A stretch of 64,000 nucleotides of DNA from Arthrinium phaeospermum (taxonomy: Eukaryota > Ascomycota > Sordariomycetes > Amphisphaeriales > Apiosporaceae). A program made the position numbers and the translations under genes. The notes beneath the pieces were generated by a model. The model was not told the DNA's origin, searched no databases, and saw only the letters and a list, made by a program, of their open reading frames with translations. The stretch is taken from positions 682,001 through 746,000 of the forward strand of contig QYRS01000006.1 in assembly GCA_006503535.1 (NCBI GenBank). Reading direction: 5' to 3'. Positions 24,266-35,376 of the stretch are shown piece after piece (the first letter of the stretch is position 1; every line of letters begins with the position of its first letter).

Positions 24266-25422
24266 TGTGAATGTTTAACAAATCGTGCAAGTGTACTTTG
24301 AAAGAGGGGAAGATAGCGGCATCACTTCCAGACTGGGAATCTGGTGGTAAATAGAAAGCTCATGTCGCTGCCTGCCCGGATCCATAACAGGCGGGACCGG
24401 TGCAGACTCTGTCTTGCTACGCCGCAGGGCACTATCCGATATGCATGCTGTGTGATTGTTCATGAGAACTGCATGAGTGCGGCGCAATAAGAAACCCATC
24501 CTGGCCATGTCTGATGATCTGTCCTGGGCGCCCTGCATGGCAACAGTGTGGCTTGGCGAATGCACCGGATTGGCAAGATTGGCGAGATCCCCAACACCCC
24601 GCCCGCCACAGGAATCCGCAATTGCAACTGACAACTCACAACATCCAGATCACTCCACAGATATAGTCCATTAATAATTAATTAGCTGGATAATATAGCT
24701 TCAGTCGCTTCCTGTTCGATTTCAACTCAAAAGACTCTTGATGAGAAGTTCGCTTACGCCAACTCCATCCAACTACCAAATGGCTAAACAGCTTCGGGGG
24801 CGCCAAGCCAAGTTTGCTCACATCTCACTAGCGTCGATGCACCGTTCCATATAAGCGCTCTTATACATATTGCTTCCTTGTTTCTAGCAATCAAATTGCA
24901 TCCGAGTCTTGAAGATGTGCCGAATTATCCCAGCACCTGGTCATTGGTCACAACGCCCAGCAAGCCATCGTAGGAATAAACCGTCCTGATTATTCCACTT
25001 ACTCTAGGGAATAATAGGGTAAGTGGAATAAGCTGATACGACTGGAATAATAGGTGTTCTGTAGACCTGCTCATTTCTGAGGAGCTAGGCCGGTTTATTC
25101 TCACAGGGGCTTGCCAGCTTGCTTGCCTTCTCACTATGCAAGCCACAGGGATGCAGCTGACCCAGACCGGCATCCCCAACTATCTTCTTATATCCGTACA
25201 AACATTCCTCAACACCTTCAAGGTTGATCATGTTATTCGTCGATTCATTTCCTGGAAGAGAGGAATAGTGGGATATACAGTTCGCTCGGTTTCTAGCTTA
25301 GAGTTGTATAAAGTGGGAAGATATGCTATGTGCAACGTCGGCTTTTGCGAGTGATTTTGCCACTGCATGCTTGAACGATCGCTGGAAATTTAGCTGCTAG
25401 ATCATCGATCTGAGTAATAGCC
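24266..25422. other. Divergent intergenic region
   Basis: About 1.16 kb between the GMC oxidoreductase and the rhodopsin-domain protein, which are transcribed away from each other. It contains the perfect hairpin at 24990-25031 and further GGAATAA words nearby, and no coding sequence that I can support. Confidence 0.5.
24990..25031. repeat. Perfect 13-bp inverted repeat
   Basis: TTATTCCACTTAC (24990-25002) is followed after 16 bases by its exact reverse complement GTAAGTGGAATAA (25019-25031). The same TTATTCCA / GGAATAA word occurs singly near 190-215, 2190, 2216, 20740 and 20772. It could be the ends of a tiny MITE-like element or a regulatory palindrome in a divergent promoter. Confidence 0.75.
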
Positions 25423-26808
25423 ATGTTTTTGTCCCGACGACTGGCCATTGTAGGCAATGACACAGGCCCTCCTGTCATCCAAACCGACTTCATACCCCCA
25501 AGCCAGCAGGGTGTAAAGCTCCTGGTGATCAACTCCGTTCTCATGGTTCTGACCGCTATATGGACGGCGTTGAGATTCTGGTGCCGCAAGATGAAGGGCG
25601 CAGGGTATTTCGCCGAGGATTGGATGCACCTCGGAGCCTTGATCTGCTTCTACGGCAACCTCGTGTGCAATAACCTCGGGGTGCTCATCGGTGGGGCAGG
25701 CCACCATCTGTGGGAGCTACAGCCCTGGCATATCGTCCGCCTCTCTGTGGTAAGTCCGCATGTCACTCCAGCCGATCAAGGATGAGATCATCTGATCACC
25801 ATGATGGGGACCCTAGGTTGCATACTCCGCCCAAGTCTTCTACGCCGTCTCGATGGGTCTGGTCAAGATGAGCATCGTCTGGATGCTCCAGCGCATCTTC
25901 ATCACCCCCGCGTTCGCCCTCGCCGCCAAGGCCGTCATGGCCTTCTCGGTCGCCTGGACCATCCTGACCATCCTCATGGGCATGCTCATCTGCCAGCCGG
26001 TCGAGATGAACTGGAACCCGTTCACGCCGGACGGCCGCTGCGGCAACCAACTGGCCGGGTTTGTGGCCGTCGGCATCATCGATGTCGTCAACGAGTTCTG
26101 CATCCTCCTGTTGCCCATGCCGATGGTTTGGCGGCTGCAGATGCCTCTTCGATACAAGACGGCTGTTTTTTGCATGTTTGGTGCTGGTGTCTTGTTAGTG
26201 CTTGCTTTTGTCTCCCCCTTTTTCTTTCATGCTGGTTGTTACGCGTTCCTGGGTGCTGAATACTAAACACTTACTTATTCTTAACTCCGTGCAGGACATT
26301 GATATTCGCCGCGGTTCGGGTGTACGAAATGGCGCACGTCGACTTCACCGACGTGTCTTATGCCGCCATCGATGCGACCATCTACGCCGACGTAGAGCCC
26401 GGGGTTGCCATTATCGTGTCCTGCAGCCCGATTCTTCGGCCCCTTTTCGATAAGGTGTTCGGTCGTGGCGCCTCACCCGACATCAAGAGGGACCAAAGAA
26501 GACCCGAGGGAAGTCCTCCGAAGATTAATAGTCTTCGAACCTTTGGGCGTAGCAACCCCGAGCGGCGAATGAGGCGGGATACGATAACGACCGAAGGGTT
26601 CACTGAAATAGATGACGACGCCAAGAATGGGGATATTTCACTCGTAAGGTTGGAGGTTCAGAATGGTGGAAAGCACTTGCAAGTCGGATCGACAACAACA
26701 TCTGGGTCGATCAACAACTCAGGGGGCTCAAACATGTCACGTACCAGTTCCCAGAGAGGAATTCTTCTGGTGAAGGAGACTTCTGTCACATCACAGAAGG
26801 TCAAGTAA
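25423..26808 (+). CDS. Fungal rhodopsin-domain integral membrane protein (PTH11-like)
   Basis: Exons 25423-25749, 25817-26193 and 26295-26808 give 405 residues. Seven hydrophobic segments fit the fungal rhodopsin-domain family, whose members include PTH11-type receptors. Landmarks are RFWCRKMKGAGYFAEDWM after the first span (the conserved D-D/E-W region), YAVSMGLVKMSIVWMLQRIF, CQPVEMNWNP with FVAVGIIDVVNEFCILLLPMP, and DATIYADVEPGVAIIVSCSPILRP before the last span. The final 130 residues are hydrophilic, rich in Arg, Ser and Gly, and presumably cytoplasmic. No N-terminal CFEM domain is present. The donor of intron 2 (GTTAGT) was chosen because only it restores the frame and the family sequence. 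The ligand and role are unknown; any link to plant or animal sensing is family inference. Confidence 0.82.
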
Positions 26809-26860
26809 TTAGAACTGGCTAGCTAGCACTTATTGTTATGACATCGATCGGTCAATCGAC

Positions 26861-26980
26861 AAGCGCGTTGGTTCCATATTATGCCGGTCCATTCAGGAGA
26901 GCTCATATCATTTGAATAATAAGCGCATTAATTCCATATAGGACTGGTCTATCCAAGAGAGCCCATTCATTTGAACAAGA
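26861..26980. repeat. Imperfect 60-bp tandem repeat, two units
   Basis: Two adjacent units of exactly 60 bp (26861-26920 and 26921-26980) begin AAGCGCGTTGGTTCCATAT and AAGCGCATTAATTCCATAT and share GAGAGC(T/C)CAT and CATTTGAA. They lie between the membrane protein and the phosphopantothenoylcysteine decarboxylase, which are convergent, so the array is in a 3' intergenic region of 358 bp that holds nothing else I recognise. Confidence 0.75.
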
Positions 26981-27166
26981 CATCGTGAAGCTGGGAGTCC
27001 TAAAACAAACCACGTTGTTGCTAGCTAACCAACTAGGAAAAACTACTCTGGACCTGGATATTATCGCGCCTCTTTGTCATTTTGTCGGAAACATTAACTA
27101 ATAACCCATGACCCAGCATGTACGAAAGCGAAAAGCCAAGAGCACATCCATCAGCCGACCGCACTC

Positions 27167-28122
27167 TTACTCCGAAGCGTTACCATCCGCCCCAAGCTCC
27201 AGCCGCTCCTCAATAACGCGCACAACCTCGCTCCACTCCATCATGGCGCCGTCCCCGACGTCCCCGCACACCAGCGTCTTCTTCTGCGGGGCCAGGACCT
27301 CGAACCAGCCGGTCCCCTCGGCGTTGCCGACGCCGTACTCGTCCTCGAGCACGCGGATCTGCTTGGCGGTGATGGGGTGGCGCCACATGGCCGTGTTCAT
27401 GGCGGGCGCGACGAGGATGCGCTTCGTCTTTTTGATGGCGCTGCTGCTGCTGCCGCCGTTGGTGGTAGCGGCGCCTTCGGGTTGCTCCTGGTGTTGTTGG
27501 TGCTGCTGCCGGAGCTGCGCGAGGTCCGTGTCCAGCTCGCCGCGCGCGTCCCAGGCGCGTACCACGCTCGTCAGGATCCCGTCGGCCATGCCATTGACGA
27601 TCTTGGCCATGGTATTAGCGCTCAGGGGCGCAATGACGAGGAGATCAGCCCATCTGGTCAAGGTGTATCAGCGTTGAGTTCAATTGGCCGTTTTCCTCAA
27701 TGCCTCTTTAGTAAAAGGGGCAGCGACAAGAAAGCCGATCAATTATTGAAGCTTACTTACCGTCGGAGCTCGATGTGGAGAATGGCATTGCCGCGCTTCC
27801 AGGGCTCCTTCCACTCGTCCTCGTCGACGTAGACGGCGTCGACGTTGGGCTGGTGGCGCAGGCTGGAGACGGTGGGCTGCTCGGCGGACTGGCCGGCGAG
27901 GAAGCGCGAGGCCGAGGGGGTCAGCAGGATGCGGATGCTGAGGTTGGGGTGCCGCGCCAGGGCCTGGACGATGAGCGGCAGCTTGATGGTGGCGACGGAC
28001 CCGGACGCCGCCAGCAGCAGGTGGGTCTTGCCGTCCAGCAGGGCCGCCGTTAGGGCCGCCAGGGATGTGGACTCGCGCCGGATGTGGTGGGCGTCGTGGT
28101 GGGAGGAGATGTACTGCAGCAT
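27167..28122 (-). CDS. Phosphopantothenoylcysteine decarboxylase / Hal3-type flavoprotein
   Basis: Exons 28122-27761 and 27653-27167 give 282 residues. The enzyme decarboxylates 4'-phosphopantothenoylcysteine to phosphopantetheine, the third step from pantothenate to coenzyme A, using FMN. Landmarks: LLLAASGSVATIKLP (flavoprotein start), the catalytic His in ILHIELRRWADLLVIAPLSANT (assembled across the intron), and the substrate-binding PAMNTAMWRHPIT clamp. The Cys of the KTLVCGDVGDGAM segment sits where family enzymes have a catalytic Cys. About 20 residues rich in Gln, His and Gly (DTDLAQLRQQHQQHQEQPEG) are inserted before the PAMN clamp. In yeast this activity is a heterotrimer of Hal3, Vhs3 and Cab3; a fungal protein with both His and Cys may be a homotrimer. 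Cytosolic; divergent from the glutaredoxin gene. Confidence 0.9.
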
Positions 28123-29088
28123 CTTGGTGGATGGATCAATGTCCCTTGCAGCAGTTGGGGGGGCTTTTCATGCAGGTTGTGTAGGTGTAGCGTGAATATA
28201 GGTATCAATGATAATGTCAATGATAATGTCAATTGAGATGAGGTATTCGCGGGTTGATCGGATGGATCTTGGAGAAGCAAGTCCCTTCTTTCCCCTCCAT
28301 CAAAGGGGGAGCCAAGGCGGGGTCTTTTGTCTATTTGTACAGAGTCACTTCAATTTGGAGCTTCAGCTTGTCCCTGGCAAACCTAATCCTCGATTTAGTC
28401 AGCCCGCGATGTCGGCTCGCGAGGACTCAGTTCGGCATCATCAGGTTCAATCAAGCTTTCCAGCTTTTGCTACGATCTTCTGATGTCCGTCGGTTGGAGA
28501 GCTATGATGCCATGCCACATATCGAACGATGAGGTCCGAACGGAGGCGCGTGAAAGGGAAAGTGTGGTAGCACGAGGACTCTGGAAGTGACAGAGGGACT
28601 ATGAGTGAGCGCCTTTAATCGCATCAGTCGCCTGTACTTGCCCAGTTGGTGCAGCTTTTTTAGCCCGGCTTTGTTGGAGGGGGACCTTAGGGATGGGAAG
28701 TGCGGGGTGGATGACTGTTGGTGAATTGGCCTGGCTGCTCGTTGCTCGTTGCGTAGGCTTTCTGTTTTAGGGGCTCACAGGCTTTGATACACAGGCGGTT
28801 TGATTGGTTCTAAGGCGTCTGTCAGGCGATGCAAGGCTGCTGGTGTTCGGCGTCTCGACCCACACAAGCTTTTTTTTCGCGCTGCTGCTTGTCAATCCAG
28901 CAGGTCAACGATTTAACGGCGACTGGAATTGACTAAATTGATTACATCATCCCGCTCAATCCCAATCATCGGCAATTCTGCATCTCGCCGCTCGCCGACT
29001 GTTCAGAAAAATCATTCGACGAGGAAGATATCCGACAAGTTTCGCAACACTGAACCTACAGTATACTTAGATCGCAACCAGACCCACG
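28123..29088. promoter_or_regulatory. Divergent promoter region (PPC decarboxylase / glutaredoxin)
   Basis: Almost 1 kb between two housekeeping genes transcribed in opposite directions. It contains a short tandem ATGATAATGTCA pair near 28205 and no supportable gene. The upstream half of each promoter must lie here. Confidence 0.45.
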
Positions 29089-29785
29089 ATGTTCTCCAAG
29101 TCACTGTTCTCCGCCGTGAGTAATTCAGAGTCTGTTTCGACTTGAATGAGTCAAGACAAACACAACCCATCGTAACCGTAGTAACACTGTGACTGACCTG
29201 CGACGATTGCGACCGTGTAGGGCATCCGGCAAGCCGCCCGCCCCATGGCGATGCGCTCGTCCGCCGCGATGCGCCCGGCGCCCTTCCTCTCCGCCTTCCA
29301 GACCCGCCTGCTCTCCGACACGACGCGCCAGGCCATCGAGAAGGCCGTCGGCTCCGCCCCCGTCGTCCTCTTCATGAAGGGCACCCCCGAGACCCCCCAG
29401 TGCGGCTTCTCCCGCGCCAGCATCCAGATCCTCGGCCTGCAGGGCGTCGACCCCAACAAGTTCGCCGCCTTCAACGTGCTCGAGGATGAGGAGCTGCGGT
29501 CAGGTAAGCACGCCGAGCTTCCACAATCACCATGCGCGATGGTGGTGACGGGTAGAGGAAGAAACGGCGACCTATAATGTTCTAGACTGATAACTAATGC
29601 ATTGTTGGGGAATAGGTATCAAGGAGTTCTCCGACTGGCCCACGATCCCCCAGCTGTACCTCGAGAAGGAGTTTGTTGGTGGATGCGACATTCTGGTCTC
29701 GATGCACCAGGACGGCTCGTTAGCCAAGATGCTGGAGGAAAAGAAGGTCCTGGCTGCCGAGGGCGCTGAGTCGGACTCGAAATAA
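29089..29785 (+). CDS. GRX5: Mitochondrial monothiol glutaredoxin, CGFS type
   Basis: Exons 29089-29115, 29221-29503 and 29616-29785 give 159 residues. Grx5 proteins bind a glutathione-ligated [2Fe-2S] cluster and hand it on during mitochondrial iron-sulfur assembly. The first 40 residues are basic and lack acids ([17 protein letters not shown]...), a good mitochondrial presequence; the 27-base first exon is needed to supply it. The core follows: [17 protein letters not shown] with the single active-site Cys, [20 protein letters not shown] with the cis-Pro and GG glutathione-binding loop, and a final [12 protein letters not shown] helix. The length matches the family. Introns are 105 and 112 bp. 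It is convergent with the gamma-glutamyltranspeptidase gene. Confidence 0.93.
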
Positions 29786-30133
29786 AGCCGGACAGAGAGA
29801 TTGGGTAAACATATGCTTCTTTTTCTGCATGGCCGGCGGGTGACTACGAGACTTTCGGTAGACGACGCGCGAAAACTACCTGTACAATACGAAATGCCGT
29901 CATCACAACTTAATGCGAACAACACTCTGAAGACTGAAATTATATCATTGCCACTGCCAATGCGTCAGATGAGAGGGACGATAACTACAGAATATATACA
30001 GTGCTCAAATCTAAAAAATCATCAAAGATCGGAAGCCAAACTGTCATCAAATTCGTTCCTTGACACATATCGTCGGTTACTGCTTAGATGGCCATCTAAA
30101 CATTTCTCGTACATTCAAGAGGGAGTTCTTCCT

Positions 30134-32152
30134 TTACTGCGGGTACGCAGCACCATCTCCCCGCATATCACTACCCGCAGACCAGATGCCCACATCCTCG
30201 ACAGCGTCGACGCTCCAGCGGATGATCTGCCCGCGGCCGAACATGCCGCGCTCCTGCCCCGTCAGCACCTCGACATTGTGCCCCATCTCCTTCAGCCCCG
30301 CGATGGTCGCCTCGCTCATGCCCTCCTCGACGTAGACGGTCCGGTCCATAACCTGGCCCTCGTCGGGCATGCCGGCCCCGATGCAGACGCGCGGCGCGTC
30401 GAGGGCCTGCTGCGGCGACAGCCCGCCCACCACCTGCCCCAGCAGCGTCTGCACGTGGCCCTGCGGCTGCATGAAGCCGCCCATGACGCCGTAGACCGAG
30501 TGCAGCGTCCCGTCGTGCAGGTTGGTGACGGCGGCGGGGATGATGGTGTGGTAGGGCCGCTTGCGGGGCGCGAGGACGTTGGGGTGCTTCTCGTCGAGGC
30601 TGAAGTTGGCGCCCCGGTTCTGCAGGGTGAAGCCGCACCCCCGCGGGATGATGCACGTGCCGAACCCGCCGTAGTTGCTGTTGATGAAGGAGATGGCGTT
30701 GCCCGCAGCGTCGGAGCAGGCGAAGTACACGGTGTCGCTGCTCTGCAGGGCGGGCGAAGGCTGGCCGTGGTGGACGGGCTTGTCGGTCGCGCGGGCCGGG
30801 TCGAAGAGCTTGGCGCGCTCGCGCAGGTATTCCGGCGCGATCAGGCCCGCCGAGGGGACTTTCTCGACGTTGGGGTCCGTCACCCACCAGCTCGCGTCGG
30901 CGAAGGCGATGCGCAGGGCCTCGACGATGGCGTGCAGGTACGGCGCCGAGTTGAAGTCTTCCGGTTTGAAGGTCGGGATCGTGCCCGCGGCTTCGAGCTC
31001 TTGGAGGATGCCCAGCGCCATCAGGGCCACGATGCCCTGGCCGTTGGGCGGGTGCTCCCAGAGCTCCAGTCCCAGGTCCAGGTCCTTGTCGACCTCACCA
31101 CCACTCTTGGCAATGTTGTCCTTCAACTTCTCGGCCACGCCCTGGCCGCGGAACTTGAGCGAGATGGGGTCCACGGGCTCGCTGCCCATCTCGAGGTGGT
31201 GCGCAAGATCGTCGAGCTCGAGGTGGCCGCCCAGGTCCTGCACGACCTTGACGAGCTCCTCGGCGATGCGGCCCGTGTAGAAGCCCTTCTTGCCCTCGGT
31301 CGCCAGCGTGCGGAACGTCTGGGCCAGGGTCGGGTTCTTCATGAGCTCGCCCGGCCGCGGCGCCCGCACGCCGTCGGGCGCGCTCGGGTCGTCCTTGAGC
31401 ATCTCGCGGAAGTTGGGCGAGGCGCCGCGGATGACGGGCTCGGCTTTGTCCCACTGTGTTGTTGCATGTCAGATAACGACCCAGTATCAAGACAGCACGT
31501 GATCCCACCATAAGTAGAGGTCTTGCTTGCTCTGGTGGTGAGGGAGTAACATACGTAGTGTGTAACCAGCTCCGAGACGGGGAACCCCTTCTCGCCCAGC
31601 TCGATGGCGGGCGCGAGGATCTGCTCCAGCGTGACCTTCCCGCTGCCGAAGCGCTCGACCGTGTCGCACCAGCCCGCGGGGGCGCCGGGCACCGTCACGG
31701 CGTGCACGCTCTGCATGTCAATCTTGCCGCCGGCGTCGCCATCCGCGAGCCCCAGGTCCTTCCGGATCGTCTCGAGCGTGCACTTGCCGCCCGCGCGGCC
31801 GGACCCATTCAGTGCCGATACCTTCTTGGTCTGGGCGTCGTAGTAGAGGCAGAAGACGTCGCCGCCGATGCCCGTCGAGGCGGGCTCGGTGATGTTCAGG
31901 CCCGCCGCTGTATACCTATTAGATTCGATCCGCTTCATACGCTTGCCATTTAAGGCGGGTTCACATACCGACTGCCACCGCGGCGTCAGCGCAGTTGCCG
32001 CCCGCGTCTAGGATCTCGATGCCGCATTTCGCGGCCAGGGGCTGCGTGCAGGCGACGATGCCCTTGGTGCTGTGGACGACGCTCCGGCGGCTGGGGAACT
32101 TCATCAACGGGTCCGACCCGGGCGGGAACACCGAGGGGATGGTCAATGGCAT
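30134..32152 (-). CDS. Gamma-glutamyltranspeptidase family Ntn-hydrolase
   Basis: Exons 32152-31969, 31907-31555 and 31453-30134 give 618 residues. The family cleaves or transfers gamma-glutamyl groups from glutathione and conjugates, or acts as a cephalosporin-type acylase; a proenzyme splits itself before a catalytic Thr. That Thr is in [11 protein letters not shown] near residue 420, so the subunits would be about 45 and 21 kDa. Other landmarks: [20 protein letters not shown] (assembled across intron 1), [34 protein letters not shown] and [13 protein letters not shown]. The acceptor TATACAG at 31908 was chosen because the nearer TAG breaks the frame. There is no convincing signal peptide or membrane anchor, so this may be an intracellular acylase-like member rather than the vacuolar type. 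Confidence 0.9.
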
Positions 32153-33929
32153 CGCGTTTGCGGGAGAGAGAGGCTACCGTGGAGCGGGTGTTTCACGCTG
32201 AACGTGGGGTAGCGGGGATGGGTGTAGTACGTGTAAGTGTCTGAATAGCGGGAGCCCAGAGAGCCAGAGCCGGAAATGGTCGTCTTTTGCTAGTAAGACT
32301 ATTGAATGATTAGGAGATTCGATTTCAAGTATGTCTACAGATGCGCCTTTTTCTAATCAAGTGAGAATATACGGCAATTTCAACTACAAACAGAAGAATC
32401 GAAGGTGATGAGTCGTCCCTCTTATCACCTATCACAAGGGAACTGAGCATTCCCGACGGCTAATGCTTGTTAGCGTCATCGCAGCACGTTTGGTTTGGAG
32501 GGGTTAGTGGGAACACTTGCTGCTCCTCAGCCGGATCGGTCGCCAGTTTTGGGCTAGCCAGGCGACCAACACTCCAACGGGGTTTGGAGTCAATCGACTG
32601 ATCTCCCACTAAAGACTTTCTGGGGGACTGATTCCAGTGATGCCGCACCTCCGAGCCCCGAATCTCGGAGGGGCCGGTAGTGATTATGTACGAGATGGGC
32701 TTTTGGAAGGCTTGGCTCCTCTTTACAGAGTACTCGCCTCGGCAATCCGATCAAACAGCCCCGCTGGATTAGTAGCGCTCTGGAGCGTTTGAGGCTTTGA
32801 GCGCACCTGCTGCCTGCAGCACATATCACTTTCGGGCGACCCGTCGTTATCTGATTGACTCTGCCGGACTTTACATATCGGAGGAAGGGATGCGATGGCG
32901 TAGATTTTGGGGGCATCGCCTTGGACTACTCTTTTTCCTACTCATTCTTTCGAAGGCATACAAGCGAAAAGTCATATTGCTGCTGCGAAGATGGCGTGTA
33001 GGTTCGTCGTCGAAGAATGCTTTGTTCGTCAACATTGGACCGATGCATGGCGTTTTCTTTGCCTGCAGATAGGTATGTAAGTTAATGCAGTAACACAGAT
33101 ATCCCTGGCGTCGGCCCCCACGTTCCTGGCTGTAGAACTGCCACGTCTCAATGTACGTCGCCGCCACTGCAGTCAATTGAGTGATGAGTGCTGCCGTATG
33201 TCGGCACGTCTCTCACCTTCCTTGAGGTTATGCACCCTTCAAAGGTGTGCGCCAAGGACTTTCATCTTACCGTGCCACCGTAATCGCCGTCCACAGGTCC
33301 GATCTCGGGCACGTCATTGACACTTCAGGCTGGCGCGGCCCGACAGCCTGATCTCTTGCTTGTGAGGCCACATTCCCAGCTTGTCTCTCTCGCGCAGCAA
33401 ACATTGGTCTTAGCATAGCGACTATGGGTTGTGTTACAAGTGGGCTGAGCAGCCACCCTACCTGCAAATAACCCAAAGGAAGCAAGGTATGGGCCCCTGG
33501 CACTCGATTGGCTACCAGCCCTCTGGACCGGTTGAATGTCCATTTCGGCCCGTGCCGGCAGCGTTCAAGTGCAGGTAAGGGAGGCCATATCGCTATTGTC
33601 ACTGCAGCGCCTGTCGCACCAACTTGGCTTGCTTGGCAGCTCGAACCAACACCATCATCTCGGGTAAACCGTACCTTGGACGGCCAACTAGGTATTGTCC
33701 CGCAAGCGACCGCGTTTAGGAACGGGATTCCGTTTAGCCTGTCCTACCATCGCGACCAACAGGCCAATGGAGACCACAATATTTGCATGGCTCAGAATGG
33801 CAAATTTCTGTCGTAACCAAAGCCTGGGTACATACTTAATCACAAGTTCAGCCATCATAGCCCAAAGAACAATGCCCACGATCATATGGTATCTTCTCTT
33901 ATAGATTCTTGCGTCAAAGTATCTTGACT
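32153..33929. other. Intergenic, no supported gene
   Basis: About 1.8 kb without a gene that I can defend. A 65-codon minus-strand frame (33885-33688) encodes two short hydrophobic stretches (MIVGIVLWAMMAELVI and ANIVVSIGLLVAMVG), but without upstream exons or family resemblance. An exon carrying a signal peptide for the next gene could lie in the right half. Confidence 0.4.
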
Positions 33930-34625
33930 ATGAGCGGACAGATCTTGGGACGCACGGTGTGTGAGCCCGGCTGGGTGAGTTACGGTCCGCCCATTTGGTG
34001 TGAAGTCGAAGTAGCGACCTCCCAGCTAACCGTGCCTGCCCGTTGAACTCAGATCCAGGGTGGCTGGGCTTTCAACCGCCCGACGTGCGGTCGGCCGCGG
34101 CCAGACCTGAAGCTAGAGACGATGTGCTACATCGGCGGAAGAGCTCTAAACGCATCCAGTGAAGAGAAGGAGGAGGACCCCGCCCTCGCCGCGGGATCTC
34201 TCGGCATCGACTTTGGCGACCGCGGCGACGAGGCTTTCAAGGGCTGCTGCAACCCGCCGGAGCTTCGTCTACCGGACCTTCCTGAAGCACCCTTTCTCTA
34301 TCAGAAGGAGAGAAACTGCGGCGGGATGAAATTTTGCTTCACGAGCAATCCAATAGCGGCGCAGAACTGGACCTACTGCGTCCGGCACGCCATGGTCGGG
34401 CTCATGGACGAGCTCAGAGTTGACGCCGGACAGGAGTTTAACTACACGGTGGAACAGGCTATGGTGGCCGAGTGCGAGTTCGTATACTACAATTGGCTGA
34501 GGAATCCGATGTTGGTCCGACAGCCGAACCCGGAGAAGTGCTCGACGGGGGGCTTACAGGCAAGTTGGGCGTCGAAAAGAGTGTTGCTCGGTGTGCTACT
34601 TGCGACTACGGTATTCCTTTCGTAA
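33930..34625 (+). CDS. Cys-rich protein with C-terminal GPI-anchor-like tail (unrecognised)
   Basis: Two exons, 33930-33974 and 34053-34625, joined by a GTGAGT...CTAAC...CTCAG intron with matching phases, give 205 residues. The body has about ten cysteines (CGRPRPD, KGCCNPPEL, NCGGMKFCF, WTYCVRHAM, ECEFVYYNW, EKCSTGG) and four N-x-S/T sequons (NAS, NWT, NYT and the like), as in extracellular proteins. It ends in a small-residue site (STGG), a spacer and the hydrophobic tail VLLGVLLATTVFLS, the usual GPI-attachment pattern. However the predicted N-terminus MSGQILGRTVCEPGW is not a signal peptide, so a 5' exon is probably missing from my model. The family is not recognised. Confidence 0.5.
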
Positions 34626-35376
34626 GCAACTGTTTTTGGATGTTAATAGTCATGGATCTCGATCCGGCTCCTCTCATTATTCCTTCAAGTCGTGTCTGTT
34701 GGGTTTTGTCCCCAGGCTCAGTCCCCAGTTATTCGATGAAAACAGAATGGCCAAGAATCCTTCCTGCATGTTTGGGTGTGTATAACCCCAAGAGAGTTGC
34801 AACAAATTGAACATGGAGATCACATCGTGTTTGCCGTTGACCATGAGGTCTAAAATCAGAGGGCCCTGTTGGCTGACCGGTCAGTCGGTGCCAATCGTGA
34901 ATAAACCCCACCAGCACACTTGTTGGAAAGCGGACGCAGAATGTAATATGACTGCTAACGATGAAGGGTATATCTCGAGGATCCCTGCCAATGGCAACGA
35001 AAATCAGACCATCAAAACGCTAGAAGGTCACCCTTTATGACGTGAAATAGGCAGGTGGTGATGTGCAGCTGATTGAAAAGGGGTTAGCCGTGGCTGAGAA
35101 ATCCATGTAAGCTGACCCTTTTAAGCGCCCTTGGCACCAGGCGCAACTGGCTGCAGCTGGGGGGCTGCCAACACAGCGAACCAACCCGTCGGCACCCCGA
35201 GTCCAACCCAACACAGTTGATCAGATGATGGGTGGCGGTGAGCTCCTGCTGACGTCCAACCGCCGATCCTCCTCCGGGAGCGTCGGCAATGATTTAAGAC
35301 CCTCTTGTGTCCATCTCTGTTGTTATCAACAGTATCGTTTGACGAAGGGAGGAGAACCCGCAAAGCGGTAGCTACC
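34626..35376. other. Intergenic, no supported gene
   Basis: About 750 bp between the Cys-rich gene and the 2EXR gene, both on the plus strand. It must include the 2EXR promoter; a weak ATGATTTAAGACC word lies near 35290. No other structure is seen. Confidence 0.4.

Noticed and set aside
33688..33885. 65-codon minus-strand frame with two hydrophobic stretches
   Set aside because: It is too short, lacks adjacent exons and resembles no family; hydrophobic shadow frames are common.
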